Shown here: positions 1 to 9,740 of the stretch, piece after piece
Layout of the letters: each line of letters starts with the position of its first letter
Numbering within the stretch: the first letter of the stretch is position 1
Source: Legionella fallonii LLAP-10
GTDB taxonomy: Bacteria > Pseudomonadota > Gammaproteobacteria > Legionellales > Legionellaceae
DNA: 64,000 bases
Reading direction: 5' to 3'
Assembly: GCF_000953135.1 (NCBI RefSeq)
Contig: NZ_LN614827.1
Coordinates: 2,695,001 to 2,759,000, forward strand
The notes under the pieces: model-generated
The model's input: only the letters and a program-made list of their open reading frames with translations
Database searches by the model: none
What the model was told of the DNA's origin: nothing
Translations under genes and position numbers: made by a program

Positions 1-252
1 TTCAGTAGGAATTTCGGTATTACTTCGCTGAACATAGCAAGAGATGACTCTTGGCCATAACCCAAGCAATGCCAGATAAAACGTTATATGAGTAACTAGA
101 AAACCGATTTTATGAGTTAGAAAAAAGTGACTGGCTTGATTAAACTCATGATTAAATTGCAACAGTTGTGGTGCCAACAGTAAAAGAAGCACTACTGGCA
201 GAATAACCTGAATCATGACTATAATAGTTGAACGAATATATTTATTTAACAT
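1..252 (-). CDS. Small membrane protein of the conjugation cluster (3' end outside window)
   Basis: I translated this reading frame by hand; it stays open to the window edge, giving at least 84 residues. It starts MLNKYIRSTIIVMIQV and has two hydrophobic segments, at about residues 9-31 and 49-66, which suggests a small two-pass inner-membrane protein. An AGGAG ribosome binding site lies 7 bases before the ATG. It follows the TraG-like gene on the same strand, separated by a short opposing ORF, so it probably belongs to the transfer region. I do not recognise the family. Confidence 0.6.
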   Translation of the reverse strand, partial: MLNKYIRSTIIVMIQVILPVVLLLLLAPQLLQFNHEFNQASHFFLTHKIGFLVTHITFYLALLGLWPRVISCYVQRSNTEIPTE

Positions 253-295
253 GGAAAATCTCCTTATGATTAGGAATATCAAAAGTCGTAAATCC

Positions 296-475
296 ATGGC
301 CTTTATGGCATTGAAAATCCTTTGGAAATTTGCATTTTTAACTTTGCAAGCAATAGCGTCCTTTGCCTCGGATGATCGATCTAAAACACGCTATACTGCC
401 GGAAAAGCACAACAGCTTTATGAGGAAGATGCAATCAGTGGATCTGAATATGCCAAAAGCATTCATGGTGAATGA
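296..475 (+). CDS. Small hypothetical protein opposing the transfer operon
   Basis: The ORF encodes 59 residues from the ATG at 296. In-frame ATGs at 251 and 266 are also possible, but none has a good ribosome binding site. The N-terminal half is hydrophobic (FAFLTLQAIASFAS, signal-like) and the C-terminal half is charged, ending LYEEDAISGSEYAKSIHGE. It converges on the TraG-like gene, leaving 11 bases between the two stop codons. The composition looks protein-like and compact, but the function is unknown and the start is uncertain. Confidence 0.4.
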   Translation: MAFMALKILWKFAFLTLQAIASFASDDRSKTRYTAGKAQQLYEEDAISGSEYAKSIHGE

Positions 476-486
476 AGTTATTTGAC

Positions 487-2055
487 TCATAGCATTTTCC
501 CCGCACTGGCTATTTTTGCTCCTTGTCTTATAGTGTCTGATGCTGAGTTAGCAACTTTATCACTTTGTTGGCCCGCTTCATTTATCAAACTAGATAACCC
601 TGCCCCTGCCTCTCCACCAAAATGACTGGACAGTTTCAACAACAACATAGGTGCAATGAAATAAAACATCACAGCCATATTACGCATGGCTGAAACGGCA
701 TCATTTTGGCCCAAAGGATCAAGTACACTCCGTTCAACAAAACCAACCAAATGCCAGAGGTATTGCAGAAAAATAGCCATGATGAATAATCCACAGATGC
801 TGCCTAATGCTTTAGGGTTATAGCCGCTTAAAGCCAAAATAACTGGAGTCATAATAATCAAGAAAAAATATAGGAAGGCTTGCATTACAGGTAGTGTTTG
901 CATAATAGCTTCCCGTTTCAATGGTGTTGAAGTCCATGATTTTGTCCATTGCCCCATGTTAACCAGTCCATGGGATATGGCACCACCGAATGCACCATTA
1001 GTATTATCCATAAGATTTTTAACACTGTTAGCTTGCATATCACGACTATCGTTAAGCAGCATTTTGGCGATGTAATCTTCTGAACTTAATTGCGAACCCC
1101 ACGCTTTGGGATGGTTAGTTTTAAAAGTACGAACTCTGTCTAATACAGCGAAATAATTCAGATGGCTATCAAAAACACTAGCTTCATTGGCGACTTTCAC
1201 CAAATCTGTTTTTAGTTTACCCCACCATTGATTACATGTTGGATAACCTTCCTCTGGCAAGTGTTTTGAATCAATATCACCTCGTTGAGCAGCCTTTTCC
1301 AAATTGCTATTGGGAGCTTCTTTAAAACTAAATCCTGGTACAGGTTGTCGTGCATGAATTTTGCCGTAATACAGAGTTTGATAGACTTTTGAACCTATCC
1401 ATTTCAGATCTTCTTCACCACCATATTTTTTCAGGATTTCTTTTACCTTGGCCTTGTCATATGGTTCATTGTGATAACTATTTCTGGCCTCCAAAAAACA
1501 TTGCCTATGAAATTTTAGGGCTTGTTCCCGAACTTCTGTTGGTAGATATGTGGAAATTAAATCGCCTTCGATGGCTTGTAAGCTATCAGTACACCCTGTT
1601 ACTTTCATTAGGCCATAAGTGATCCCAGACATATAGTTTTGCAAAATAGCAAATCCTATAGGCATTTTGACACTGGGGGTCAAAACATCTGCGAAGGCTT
1701 CATCGTAAGTAGTTCCGGTATCTTTTAATGTAGAAGTCTTGGCATCAGAACCCTTTTTAATTCCACACATGGGTTTAAAACTTAGAGCTTTTTCTTCCAG
1801 AGGGACACAGGGATAAACGAATATCCCGCAAATTAAGAATGTCATTGCCAATTCATAAAGAAAATTATTTAAGGCATGTTCGGCTGCATGATGGGTAGAT
1901 CCCGCTGGAGCCAGGACATTTTTCAAAAACCGATAGCCCACCATAAGAAAGCCAAGATAAAGTAGCCCTGTTTGCCACAGGGCATTGAACAACACCTCAT
2001 ATTGCTGCCAACCTAAATAGGTGGTGTAGAGGGATAATGGACTAAAGACTACCAT
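487..2055 (-). CDS. TraG N-terminal-like conjugal transfer membrane protein
   Basis: This 522-residue protein has hydrophobic segments near the N-terminus (GLLYLGFLMVGYRFL and FLICGIFVYPCVPL) and a cluster at about residues 385-480, separated by a large, probably periplasmic, region with several cysteines. Length, topology and position after the TraU-like and PFL_4711-like genes match the TraG_N protein that ends the transfer operon in GI-T4SS/PFGI-1-type elements. In F-like systems TraG acts in mating-pair stabilisation. One base separates it from the gene upstream, so co-translation is likely. The assignment is by family pattern and synteny. Confidence 0.7.
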   Translation of the reverse strand: MVVFSPLSLYTTYLGWQQYEVLFNALWQTGLLYLGFLMVGYRFLKNVLAPAGSTHHAAEHALNNFLYELAMTFLICGIFVYPCVPLEEKALSFKPMCGIKKGSDAKTSTLKDTGTTYDEAFADVLTPSVKMPIGFAILQNYMSGITYGLMKVTGCTDSLQAIEGDLISTYLPTEVREQALKFHRQCFLEARNSYHNEPYDKAKVKEILKKYGGEEDLKWIGSKVYQTLYYGKIHARQPVPGFSFKEAPNSNLEKAAQRGDIDSKHLPEEGYPTCNQWWGKLKTDLVKVANEASVFDSHLNYFAVLDRVRTFKTNHPKAWGSQLSSEDYIAKMLLNDSRDMQANSVKNLMDNTNGAFGGAISHGLVNMGQWTKSWTSTPLKREAIMQTLPVMQAFLYFFLIIMTPVILALSGYNPKALGSICGLFIMAIFLQYLWHLVGFVERSVLDPLGQNDAVSAMRNMAVMFYFIAPMLLLKLSSHFGGEAGAGLSSLINEAGQQSDKVANSASDTIRQGAKIASAGKML

Positions 2056-2056
2056 A

Positions 2057-3448
2057 TCAATCTCCTTTGAAGTTGGTTTGGGGTTTCACATACACTGCTC
2101 CATTTTTCACACTTGATTGCTCATGATCATCACCGGGTAAACCTTTGGCTATTTCATTGGAGCGCATGTCCATTAACATAGTTAGAGTTTCTGTCATCAT
2201 TTTTTTGCGTACTTCACTTTCAAATGCCAGTGAATGAATATCGTCATCCAGCTTTTTTAATGCAAACCGCACCATATCCAAGGCAGGTTTCAGGTTTTGT
2301 ACTTCTTGTACTTGTAATCCAGCTTGGAGAATTTTGCGCATCATCAATGCCTTATCCAGCATGTTTTGTACGGCAATTTGTTCGGCTAGTTTGGACACTG
2401 TGAGAATTTGTTCTTCACGAGGCAGACGTTGAATAGTGATGATGATTTCATCGGTAATCATCAAATTAGATGCGCTCACTAATCTGAGCTTTTCTTCAGT
2501 CAAAGGCCATTGTTTATCAACCAATTTCCACAGTGCTTTGGCTACATTAGAGGTGCATGTGTTGCTACTATCGCAGCTTTGTAATAAAGCAGATAATCCT
2601 ATACCTGCTTTGGCATCATGTTTGGTTTTATCGTTTTTATCTTCACTGGCGCTGACATGAATATCTCCTAAAATTTTTACTGCCCAGTCAGCCGCCTCCA
2701 TTGGAGTTTTCCAGTTCTGAGTCATTGGTGTGATTACATCTGGTTTTTTATCGTTATTTAAAGGTTTTCGGTTTAGTAGAATGTTGTAACCAGCTATCAC
2801 CACATCATTAATGACTTTAATTGGTCTTTGATACTTACCACCTGCATTACCTGCTTCATGTCCTATCCAGGGCAAACCATATTCGTCTCTTTTCTTCGCA
2901 ATATTTTTGGCAGTTGCAGTAACATCCACATTTTCTGTTTTTGCACGTTTGGCAGCATCCAACCAGCCTTGACTGTCTGAAACTGATAACATGCTTTCCA
3001 TGGGCGATTGACCTTCTTCCAAAGTCTTTTTAACGTCCTGACAATCCTTCACTTTGACGGCAAATTCATTTAACGCACCAGAAGCAGTATTTTGCAGGAC
3101 GTTATAAAGTGCTGGCATGGATTGCTGTAGTTTATACATGGGGTATCCAACAACTGAGCCTTTTAAATTATCAATAACTCCACCAGGAATATTCATTGCC
3201 GAAGATTTCATATCCTGAAAAGTATTGGTGATCGAGACGACCGGATTAAAACCACTACAGGTAAAACCCAGACGACCATCAAAATTTCCACCTATTGTTA
3301 TAGTTTGATCGTTATTGACAGGAGGTATATATAAATTGGATGAACCTCCCAATTTATAATAATAATCTGATTCATTGGGCATAAATGAACTAGCAAACAA
3401 GATTGATGGCAGGAAACAAATAATTAGTGCAATTGTTGTTTTATTCAT
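2057..3448 (-). CDS. Integrating conjugative element protein, PFL_4711-like
   Basis: The 463-residue precursor has a clear signal peptide (IALIICFLPSILFASS), so it is probably periplasmic. It contains an FTCSGFNP motif, a second cysteine region (CDSSNTC), and a long helical C-terminal half ending in Lys/Asp-rich sequence. Size and place between the PFL_4710-like and TraG-like genes match the PFL_4711/TIGR03755 family of conjugative islands, whose exact role in the transfer apparatus is not established. It is in operon with its neighbours. Confidence 0.7.
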   Translation of the reverse strand: MNKTTIALIICFLPSILFASSFMPNESDYYYKLGGSSNLYIPPVNNDQTITIGGNFDGRLGFTCSGFNPVVSITNTFQDMKSSAMNIPGGVIDNLKGSVVGYPMYKLQQSMPALYNVLQNTASGALNEFAVKVKDCQDVKKTLEEGQSPMESMLSVSDSQGWLDAAKRAKTENVDVTATAKNIAKKRDEYGLPWIGHEAGNAGGKYQRPIKVINDVVIAGYNILLNRKPLNNDKKPDVITPMTQNWKTPMEAADWAVKILGDIHVSASEDKNDKTKHDAKAGIGLSALLQSCDSSNTCTSNVAKALWKLVDKQWPLTEEKLRLVSASNLMITDEIIITIQRLPREEQILTVSKLAEQIAVQNMLDKALMMRKILQAGLQVQEVQNLKPALDMVRFALKKLDDDIHSLAFESEVRKKMMTETLTMLMDMRSNEIAKGLPGDDHEQSSVKNGAVYVKPQTNFKGD

Positions 3449-3457
3449 AATTTCTTC

Positions 3458-4471
3458 CTATCGTTTTTGAGGTTGACCTACTTTGGGAAATGACAGAGCA
3501 AGGATGTATTTTCCTTCATGCTGAACGCAGCCACGATATTTACGCCAAACAACAAAGACATAATTTCCATTTCCTGCTTTATCATCTTCTATGCCCATAT
3601 CACTTGAGTCAGTTGGGTCTATATTACGATGCTTGGGATAAACTTCCTGCCAAATTACCTGCTTACGTTTTGGGTCAAAAATCACATTGGAAACAACACA
3701 ATTTGGGCCACAAGAATTGCTGGTACTTTGGGTGACATGCAGACTGTTTTTGTTGGTAACGATATCGGCAGCATGCATGGCAGCAACTATTGAGGCTCGA
3801 AACCGTGAAGGTTGCGTTACCCTCATTAATCGTGGAATTTCATGTCCCCAAATATCAGTCTGACTGCCAATATCGTGGTTAAACAGTAATTGAGGATGAG
3901 TAGCCATATAAGCAATTTCAGCTATTTCAGTTCTATCAGATACAGCATCAGCTACACTAATGTAATAGGGAAATCCGAATCGTGTTTCGGGACGGTGTGA
4001 AAGGTAAGGAAAACGATATAATCCAGCAGGACTACCTATCACATCAACGATTCTGGTTCGCTCATCATTAATGTGCATTGAATTAATCTGTCCTGCATCT
4101 TCACCAAAACCCAAATCTGAACCTGTCGCCAACTTATAAGTTTGTTTATACAACGCCTGACTGGCAGGATTTTCAAACAAAGCTTTAGCCTCTATCCATG
4201 GATTGGTTTCAGGTCTATTGGCAACGGTGACAATTAAATCAGGAAGAAACTGCTCCACTGCTGGTACAGGAACCAGTTTGGGTGGCAACTTGCCAACCGC
4301 CCAAGTGCAACTGCCTATCACTTTATAATGGCTATTGGTAAATATTTTACTAATAACTTTGGTTGCAATACCAAAACTACTAATAGGATTGGGTGGTTTA
4401 ATACTTTCCTGTGCATGCAGAACTGTGGAACCAAAGAACAATGCAAATAATATAGAATGGTTAATCCTCAT
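3458..4471 (-). CDS. TraU-like integrating conjugative element protein, PFL_4710-like
   Basis: I chose the ATG at 4471. It has a strong GGAGG ribosome binding site, and the protein then opens directly with a signal peptide (MRINHSILFALFFGSTVLHA). The 337-residue product is cysteine-containing and probably periplasmic (GSCTWAVGKLP, SNSCGPNCVV, YRGCVQHEGKY), resembling the TraU-like PFL_4710/TIGR03756 family, which in F-type systems supports mating-pair assembly. The start overlaps the end of the upstream ATPase gene by 11 bases, indicating translational coupling. A longer frame extends upstream but would bury the signal peptide. Confidence 0.75.
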   Translation of the reverse strand: MRINHSILFALFFGSTVLHAQESIKPPNPISSFGIATKVISKIFTNSHYKVIGSCTWAVGKLPPKLVPVPAVEQFLPDLIVTVANRPETNPWIEAKALFENPASQALYKQTYKLATGSDLGFGEDAGQINSMHINDERTRIVDVIGSPAGLYRFPYLSHRPETRFGFPYYISVADAVSDRTEIAEIAYMATHPQLLFNHDIGSQTDIWGHEIPRLMRVTQPSRFRASIVAAMHAADIVTNKNSLHVTQSTSNSCGPNCVVSNVIFDPKRKQVIWQEVYPKHRNIDPTDSSDMGIEDDKAGNGNYVFVVWRKYRGCVQHEGKYILALSFPKVGQPQKR

Positions 4472-7259
4472 AAAAATAACCTCCATCATTTTGATTGCGT
4501 ACTTTGTTCTCCAATCTGCTAGCCACAATCTCAGCTGCTTTAAGAACATCGTATTGTTCTTCTAGTGCATGACGTTCGGCTTTTTCTGCTTTTTCATTGA
4601 GTAATAACGCCAAGATGTAGCGTGTTGGAATGACGCGAAATAATCCTTGATAACGTGAGCCGAGTAAGACTGCCTCAGCGTAAAGTCCTTTTTGCGAATC
4701 AATGTCACGAATAAGCGCTATTTGCTCAGGAGTTAATTGTTTGAATTTTTGGACATCAACCAGTTCCTTTTCATCAATGCCTAATAAAATCCATGTTTCA
4801 ATCAGTGATAAAATCTTGGTGGCCATTTCAGAATTCATGTCTGCGACATTTTGGGTACTGGGAACGAGCCACAAGCCCAGTTTACGTGCAACTTTAGCTA
4901 CAAGCAGTGCGCATGTGACCACAGATGGAATTTGAAACTGGATATGGGCTTCGTCAAAAAAGAGAAAAGTTGGGCGATTGTTATTTTGGTTTTCTTCAGC
5001 CATAGCAAGAATACGTGGTAAGAGCGATACCATAACCAGAGCCAATTTCCCTTTATCATCTTTAATAGCTGATACATCGACATGGAAAATATCAAAATCA
5101 CCTAAAGGTTCTGTTGGTACATTAAAAAAGCGTGATTTATTACTATTAATTACATAACTTTTTAATCGGTCATGCATATCTAAAATACGATCTTTTTTGC
5201 GAGGAACTGTCTCTTTTTCCATTCTTCTGGCAAAGGCAGCCAATACATGTTCCGTTAGCATCTGCGGAATATTGGCATTGAAGGAGGTTAATATGGCATC
5301 ACTTAAGACTTCAATTAGTATGGTTTCATCAGCTAGAGTGAAGCTTTTTTCTTCTAAATCATTAGCCTCTGTAATCATGGTACGCAAAGCAAGTGACAAC
5401 TCAGCCAAATAGTTACGTGATTCTTCGTTACACGCCTGCTCAACAGAATTTGCAGCCTCATGTAAACCTTCTTTCATCTGCATTATTTTTTCAGCTAAGT
5501 GTTTGGCCTTTTCATCACTTAAATTACTGCTGATTTCATCAAGCGCTTTGTAGGCTTCACAAAATGGGTTTAAAGGAACAGCTTTGCTTTTTTGATTACT
5601 TAATAATAATTGTTTGACACTTTTTCCCTTGGCTCGACAATGGGTGAGAAAACGGTCAAAAGAATTACCCATTTCAAACAGTACAATACGCGCGTTTTTG
5701 GTAGCCATTAATGTATTAATTATCCATCCCGCAGCTACGGATTTCCCACCACCTGAATTAGCGAAAAGCGCCATATGGGAATTTTGGCTAATGAAGTCAG
5801 TGTGTAGTGGATCAAATAATACAGGCTCACCCAGACGATTAAAGAAAGTAAGACAAGGTAGATGTCGCGCACCTTGATTACGACCATAAACTGGAAGTAA
5901 CGCCGCTAATTCTGAGGCATAGATTAAACGGTCAAATCGTAAATACTGACGTGCAAAAGTTGGCACAAAATTAAAGGGTAATGCATTAAGGTAACTGTTG
6001 ATTGGATGAAGATCATAACTGGAAGGTATTAAAGGCATTTTGGCATCAATGAACAAGTCCTTTAGGTCTTTTTCAATTTGAATTGCCTGTTCTTCAGTTT
6101 TTGCACGATAAAATATCGCCTGATTAACCCAAAATAATCTGTTGCCCATTGATAATTCATCTCGGGCAGTTTTAATATCATCTCTGACCTGTTGCGGTTT
6201 TAAACTGGTACCAATGATACCTTTTTCAAGTCGCATTAAATGAGCATCAAGAGCTTCATCATTACTAAAAGTAACCTGAATGGTATAGATTGCTCCCTCT
6301 GGTAATTTGTCTAATAATGCATAACGATGTTTGGGATTTGCTTGAGGTTTCTCACGAGACAACAAACCTGTTTCAGGCGCTTCTCTTAAACCATCTACAT
6401 ATAATATTCGATGCTGATAATCATCAAATACAAAACCCTTTTCATTACTTTCAGGTGGGGTAAAAAATATAGCCTGACTTAAATTATATCCAGCGGGTTG
6501 TTTTTCTTTGGGGTAAGGAAAGCGACTAAGTAGTTCCTCAATATTGCCATTAGTCATTGCAGGTTCAGGATTAAACCAGCGTACCCACCATTGGTAATAG
6601 TCCTTACCTGTTAGTCTTTTGAGTTGTAAGCCAGGTGATTTCAGTTTGCTTTCAATCTGCGCCATCACTTCTTGATGTTCCAGCAGTGCCTTATCTCGTG
6701 TTGTTTGAATTTGTTTATATAAACGATAAAACAAAACACGAACGCGTCTTCTTCTACCGCGATAAGGCATATCAGTTTTAGGATCTAAGAATAAACCCTC
6801 TGGTCTTACCATCTTGGCGAATAGATCATCGAGTCTGGCCAGATAATCCTGAGTAAAGGACATTTGAGCGATTTTGGGATCAAGATTATTTGTGATGTGA
6901 TTCAAAACAGGTTTTAAGCTGTACTCATCATTGACATACATTTGCATTACCCAAGGATCGTCTTTATGTAAGGGAACTACTGCTGCAAAAGTGTCACGAA
7001 TTTTATTAAAAACTGACTCTAGATGAGCAGGAGATGCGGCTTCTGCAGGTATGCTGGCTAATTCAAATCCTGAGCCGATACTGATCCCATCATTTAACAA
7101 AAAAAGATTTTGTTTATCACAAAAATCGACTATAGCGAGTTGATCAGGTAATGAAGGATGGGGATTGTTATACCCTTTCTTAACTTCCTTTTCTGTAATA
7201 GCACTCCTGGATTTAGAACCTAACAACCAATCGCTGGCTTCATTCAATAATAGCTTCAT
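4461..7259 (-). CDS. Conjugative transfer ATPase, TraC/VirB4 type
   Basis: This 932-residue protein is the energising ATPase of the secretion channel, acting at the inner membrane. Walker A is FANSGGGKSVAAG near residue 503 and Walker B is FLFFDEAHIQF near residue 768. The N-terminal half is the VirB4-like domain and the C-terminal half the RecA-like motor. Length and motifs match the TIGR03744/PFL_4706 ATPases of GI-T4SS elements. It follows the lipoprotein gene by 9 bases. It is the most securely identified transfer gene here and appears intact. Confidence 0.93.
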   Translation of the reverse strand: MKLLLNEASDWLLGSKSRSAITEKEVKKGYNNPHPSLPDQLAIVDFCDKQNLFLLNDGISIGSGFELASIPAEAASPAHLESVFNKIRDTFAAVVPLHKDDPWVMQMYVNDEYSLKPVLNHITNNLDPKIAQMSFTQDYLARLDDLFAKMVRPEGLFLDPKTDMPYRGRRRRVRVLFYRLYKQIQTTRDKALLEHQEVMAQIESKLKSPGLQLKRLTGKDYYQWWVRWFNPEPAMTNGNIEELLSRFPYPKEKQPAGYNLSQAIFFTPPESNEKGFVFDDYQHRILYVDGLREAPETGLLSREKPQANPKHRYALLDKLPEGAIYTIQVTFSNDEALDAHLMRLEKGIIGTSLKPQQVRDDIKTARDELSMGNRLFWVNQAIFYRAKTEEQAIQIEKDLKDLFIDAKMPLIPSSYDLHPINSYLNALPFNFVPTFARQYLRFDRLIYASELAALLPVYGRNQGARHLPCLTFFNRLGEPVLFDPLHTDFISQNSHMALFANSGGGKSVAAGWIINTLMATKNARIVLFEMGNSFDRFLTHCRAKGKSVKQLLLSNQKSKAVPLNPFCEAYKALDEISSNLSDEKAKHLAEKIMQMKEGLHEAANSVEQACNEESRNYLAELSLALRTMITEANDLEEKSFTLADETILIEVLSDAILTSFNANIPQMLTEHVLAAFARRMEKETVPRKKDRILDMHDRLKSYVINSNKSRFFNVPTEPLGDFDIFHVDVSAIKDDKGKLALVMVSLLPRILAMAEENQNNNRPTFLFFDEAHIQFQIPSVVTCALLVAKVARKLGLWLVPSTQNVADMNSEMATKILSLIETWILLGIDEKELVDVQKFKQLTPEQIALIRDIDSQKGLYAEAVLLGSRYQGLFRVIPTRYILALLLNEKAEKAERHALEEQYDVLKAAEIVASRLENKVRNQNDGGYFYED

Positions 7260-7268
7260 ACCATCCCC

Positions 7269-7658
7269 TCAATATTGTTCAGATGCCAAAGCAAACTGGT
7301 TTTGTTTGTAGAGAAAAAATCCTGTGGTGTAGCCAGGTTTAATCAATTGCTCATCACCAATTAAAGCCACATAGGGAAACACATAAATTGGAATTTGAGG
7401 GTTATCTAAGGGCTTAAATAAATTCTGAATTTCATTAGAAGCATCACGTGTATACCCTTCATAATTGACAGGCTTGTTTAGTGTTCGTTTTACAGACCAG
7501 CTTTGTGTTGGTTCGCTAATGCTTTGCTGATAGAGCTGACTGACAGTCAAACCTCCTTCTGGTATTGCTTTGGAGGCTACTATCGAAGAAGCACACGCAC
7601 TCAAAGTCAATGTGCTACCTAAGGCTAAAATCATGCGTAGTTTGTTGTGAATGGCCAT
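7269..7658 (-). CDS. Conjugative transfer region lipoprotein, TIGR03751-like
   Basis: The 129-residue precursor has a lipoprotein signal ending in the lipobox LSAC (near residues 19-22), so it should be lipidated and anchored in the outer membrane. A small lipoprotein (TraV/VirB7-like role) between the VirB10-like and ATPase genes is standard in this T4SS class. It overlaps the upstream gene by 44 bases. A second ATG eight codons downstream (7634) would shorten the overlap and give a neater signal peptide, so the start is uncertain. Confidence 0.8.
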   Translation of the reverse strand: MAIHNKLRMILALGSTLTLSACASSIVASKAIPEGGLTVSQLYQQSISEPTQSWSVKRTLNKPVNYEGYTRDASNEIQNLFKPLDNPQIPIYVFPYVALIGDEQLIKPGYTTGFFLYKQNQFALASEQY

Positions 7659-8958
7659 AATCTAATACTCTCCCGTTCGCTTCTTTATCGAGTTTGATGG
7701 TTTGTGTTAAATGAAATGAAAATTGATTGGGTCTATACCCTGATTTATAAGCAACACTGGCAGGAACAAATACCATGTCAAAACTACCCTGAATCCTTTT
7801 TTCCAGCCAATCAGCTGCTTTGACTGATCCTTGGGATAACGCACCGCCTAAAGCGTACTTACCCATAGAACCTGTTGGTGTAGCAGTTCCGCCATTGTCA
7901 TTGGCCGTGTAGGTCATTTGCCATTGAGACAATGCATTACCAAAACCCTTAACCCCATCTGCTGCAATCATGGCGGTTAATACACGCGGAGCATTGGTAA
8001 AATATTGGCCTTTGATGCATGGGTTGCCGAAGGCAGTAGTCAGATAACCCAGACTTTCGTTATTAATCATCTCAGCGGTTCCATTCATTTGCTCCTTGCC
8101 GACGGTTACAAAATGGCCGTCATCAAAGACAAATAAAGCAGAGGTGACATAAGCTCGTGCACAACTGATGTTATCGAGAAATGAGCCTACTCCTATGGCA
8201 TAGCCATTGACCTTCATCCCTGAAATATTAGGCGGTAAAGGGATGCCATTTGCAGCCATTAAATCCCCTCGATTAATAACTGCTGAAAAGGGAAAAAGTG
8301 GTTGCATTAATTTTCCTTCCACTGGAACTTCACCAATTAATGCGGATAATAAAGTGGTGTGACCAAGATCCGATCCAGCTGGAATGGTGTAGAAAGGAAT
8401 AGATTTTTTTACTTCTGTTTTTTTCAGATTGATTTTAGTTTTTTCGGTTAAAGATTTACGCTTGGCATTGAGTCTGTCCCAATAAGCAAGTTCGGTTTGA
8501 TTGTTTTCATTTTTCATCAGTAACTGATCTATGTCTTTAATAGTGCTTTTTTTAATTGGTTTTTTTGCAGGCTCACCATTAATTGAATAAGGTTGATCCT
8601 GAGGTTGTTGTACCTGTGAGGATTTAAGTTCTGCGATTTGTTCTTTTAGGGCATCAAGCTCTTTGGTTAACTCTGGATTGTTGGTTTGTGGTGCATTAAT
8701 GTTTCCTTGAGTGTTTTGCTCCTTAAGCATTTTATTCTGCGCCTCAAGACTCGCCAGTTTCTTTTCAGTCTCTTGCTGTCTGGCCGCAACATCACGAATA
8801 TTGTCATTGAATTGACTGGCTATGGCTTCATTTAAGTTATTAGGATCGCTTTGTTGTTTATCAAGTACAGATGAATGATGACCACTATTCATTAGTATCA
8901 AAGCAGCGACTCCTACTACAGCACCAGTTAATACTTTTAATCCGGCATTTTTCTTCAT
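7615..8958 (-). CDS. VirB10/TraB-like transfer protein, PFL_4705-like
   Basis: The 447-residue protein has an N-terminal transmembrane anchor (VLTGAVVGVAALILMN), a Gln/Glu-rich coiled coil at about residues 40-115, a Pro/Lys-rich linker and a C-terminal beta-rich domain. This is the TraB/VirB10 layout, a scaffold that spans the envelope from the inner membrane to the outer-membrane pore. It matches the TIGR03752 family in size and place. The start overlaps the stop of the VirB9/TraK-like gene (ATGA-type), so the two are co-translated. Confidence 0.82.
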   Translation of the reverse strand: MKKNAGLKVLTGAVVGVAALILMNSGHHSSVLDKQQSDPNNLNEAIASQFNDNIRDVAARQQETEKKLASLEAQNKMLKEQNTQGNINAPQTNNPELTKELDALKEQIAELKSSQVQQPQDQPYSINGEPAKKPIKKSTIKDIDQLLMKNENNQTELAYWDRLNAKRKSLTEKTKINLKKTEVKKSIPFYTIPAGSDLGHTTLLSALIGEVPVEGKLMQPLFPFSAVINRGDLMAANGIPLPPNISGMKVNGYAIGVGSFLDNISCARAYVTSALFVFDDGHFVTVGKEQMNGTAEMINNESLGYLTTAFGNPCIKGQYFTNAPRVLTAMIAADGVKGFGNALSQWQMTYTANDNGGTATPTGSMGKYALGGALSQGSVKAADWLEKRIQGSFDMVFVPASVAYKSGYRPNQFSFHLTQTIKLDKEANGRVLDYGHSQQTTHDFSLR

Positions 8959-9740
8959 CGTACAAACTCCCTACCAGTAACCAAGGCCTCATTAAATGGT
9001 CTATCCGAAACCAGAAATACGGTGGTTGTGTCTTCTTTACCTCGTGGTGCTAATGTATTGGTGGGATAGAAGGTAGCGGTTTGCCAATTTCCCACCATGC
9101 GACGAGGATCAACAACTACCTCTTTATTCAACAGATTTTTTAATTCGATCGCTGTGACATAAAAGGCACCTCCATGCCATGAAATCAAAGGACGAGACTC
9201 CATACTGGCACCATAAATCAGACTTATTTGTTTTCTAGTTTGCATGGGAATACGACCAACCCCTTCAGGAATGACTAATAGTCTTTGTGGGGCATATAGG
9301 GATTGGATAGCGAAACGGGTCAATGTGATTGAGTTGATATCAAAACTGTTAGCCGTTTCCGGTTGATTGTTGTTAGATTCTTCTTTATTTTCCAACAAGA
9401 TTTCTACAGGTTTATTGGCGGTGATTTTCTCATTGGCAGATAAGTTAAGAATAATCACTTCGCCTTGGGGCATAAGCTGAACGAGCAGGCGTTTGTTATC
9501 AAAAGATTCCTTTCCTTTAAGATAAAGAGCATCCTGAATTTTTAATACTGCGATTTTTTCGCCAGCTTCGTTGTCGATAATGCTAATGGCTTGGGGGAAA
9601 TGAACTAATCGTTCCTCATTTAAAGAAATACTCAAATGAATAGGCGTTTTATCCCATAACACATGCTCGGCATCGAGTGCGAAAACCTCCATACTGACCA
9701 AAACACTGATTAATACGAACAACCATTTATACTTTGTCAT
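8955..9740 (-). CDS. TraK/VirB9-like transfer protein, DUF3438/PFL_4704-like
   Basis: The 261-residue precursor has a signal peptide (WLFVLISVLVSMEVFA) and a beta-rich mature region, as expected for the periplasmic VirB9/TraK-like partner of the secretion core. Size and place between the DUF2895-like and TraB-like genes fit TIGR03749. It overlaps the gene before it by 14 bases and the gene after it by 4. Function is taken from family and synteny. Confidence 0.78.
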   Translation of the reverse strand: MTKYKWLFVLISVLVSMEVFALDAEHVLWDKTPIHLSISLNEERLVHFPQAISIIDNEAGEKIAVLKIQDALYLKGKESFDNKRLLVQLMPQGEVIILNLSANEKITANKPVEILLENKEESNNNQPETANSFDINSITLTRFAIQSLYAPQRLLVIPEGVGRIPMQTRKQISLIYGASMESRPLISWHGGAFYVTAIELKNLLNKEVVVDPRRMVGNWQTATFYPTNTLAPRGKEDTTTVFLVSDRPFNEALVTGREFVR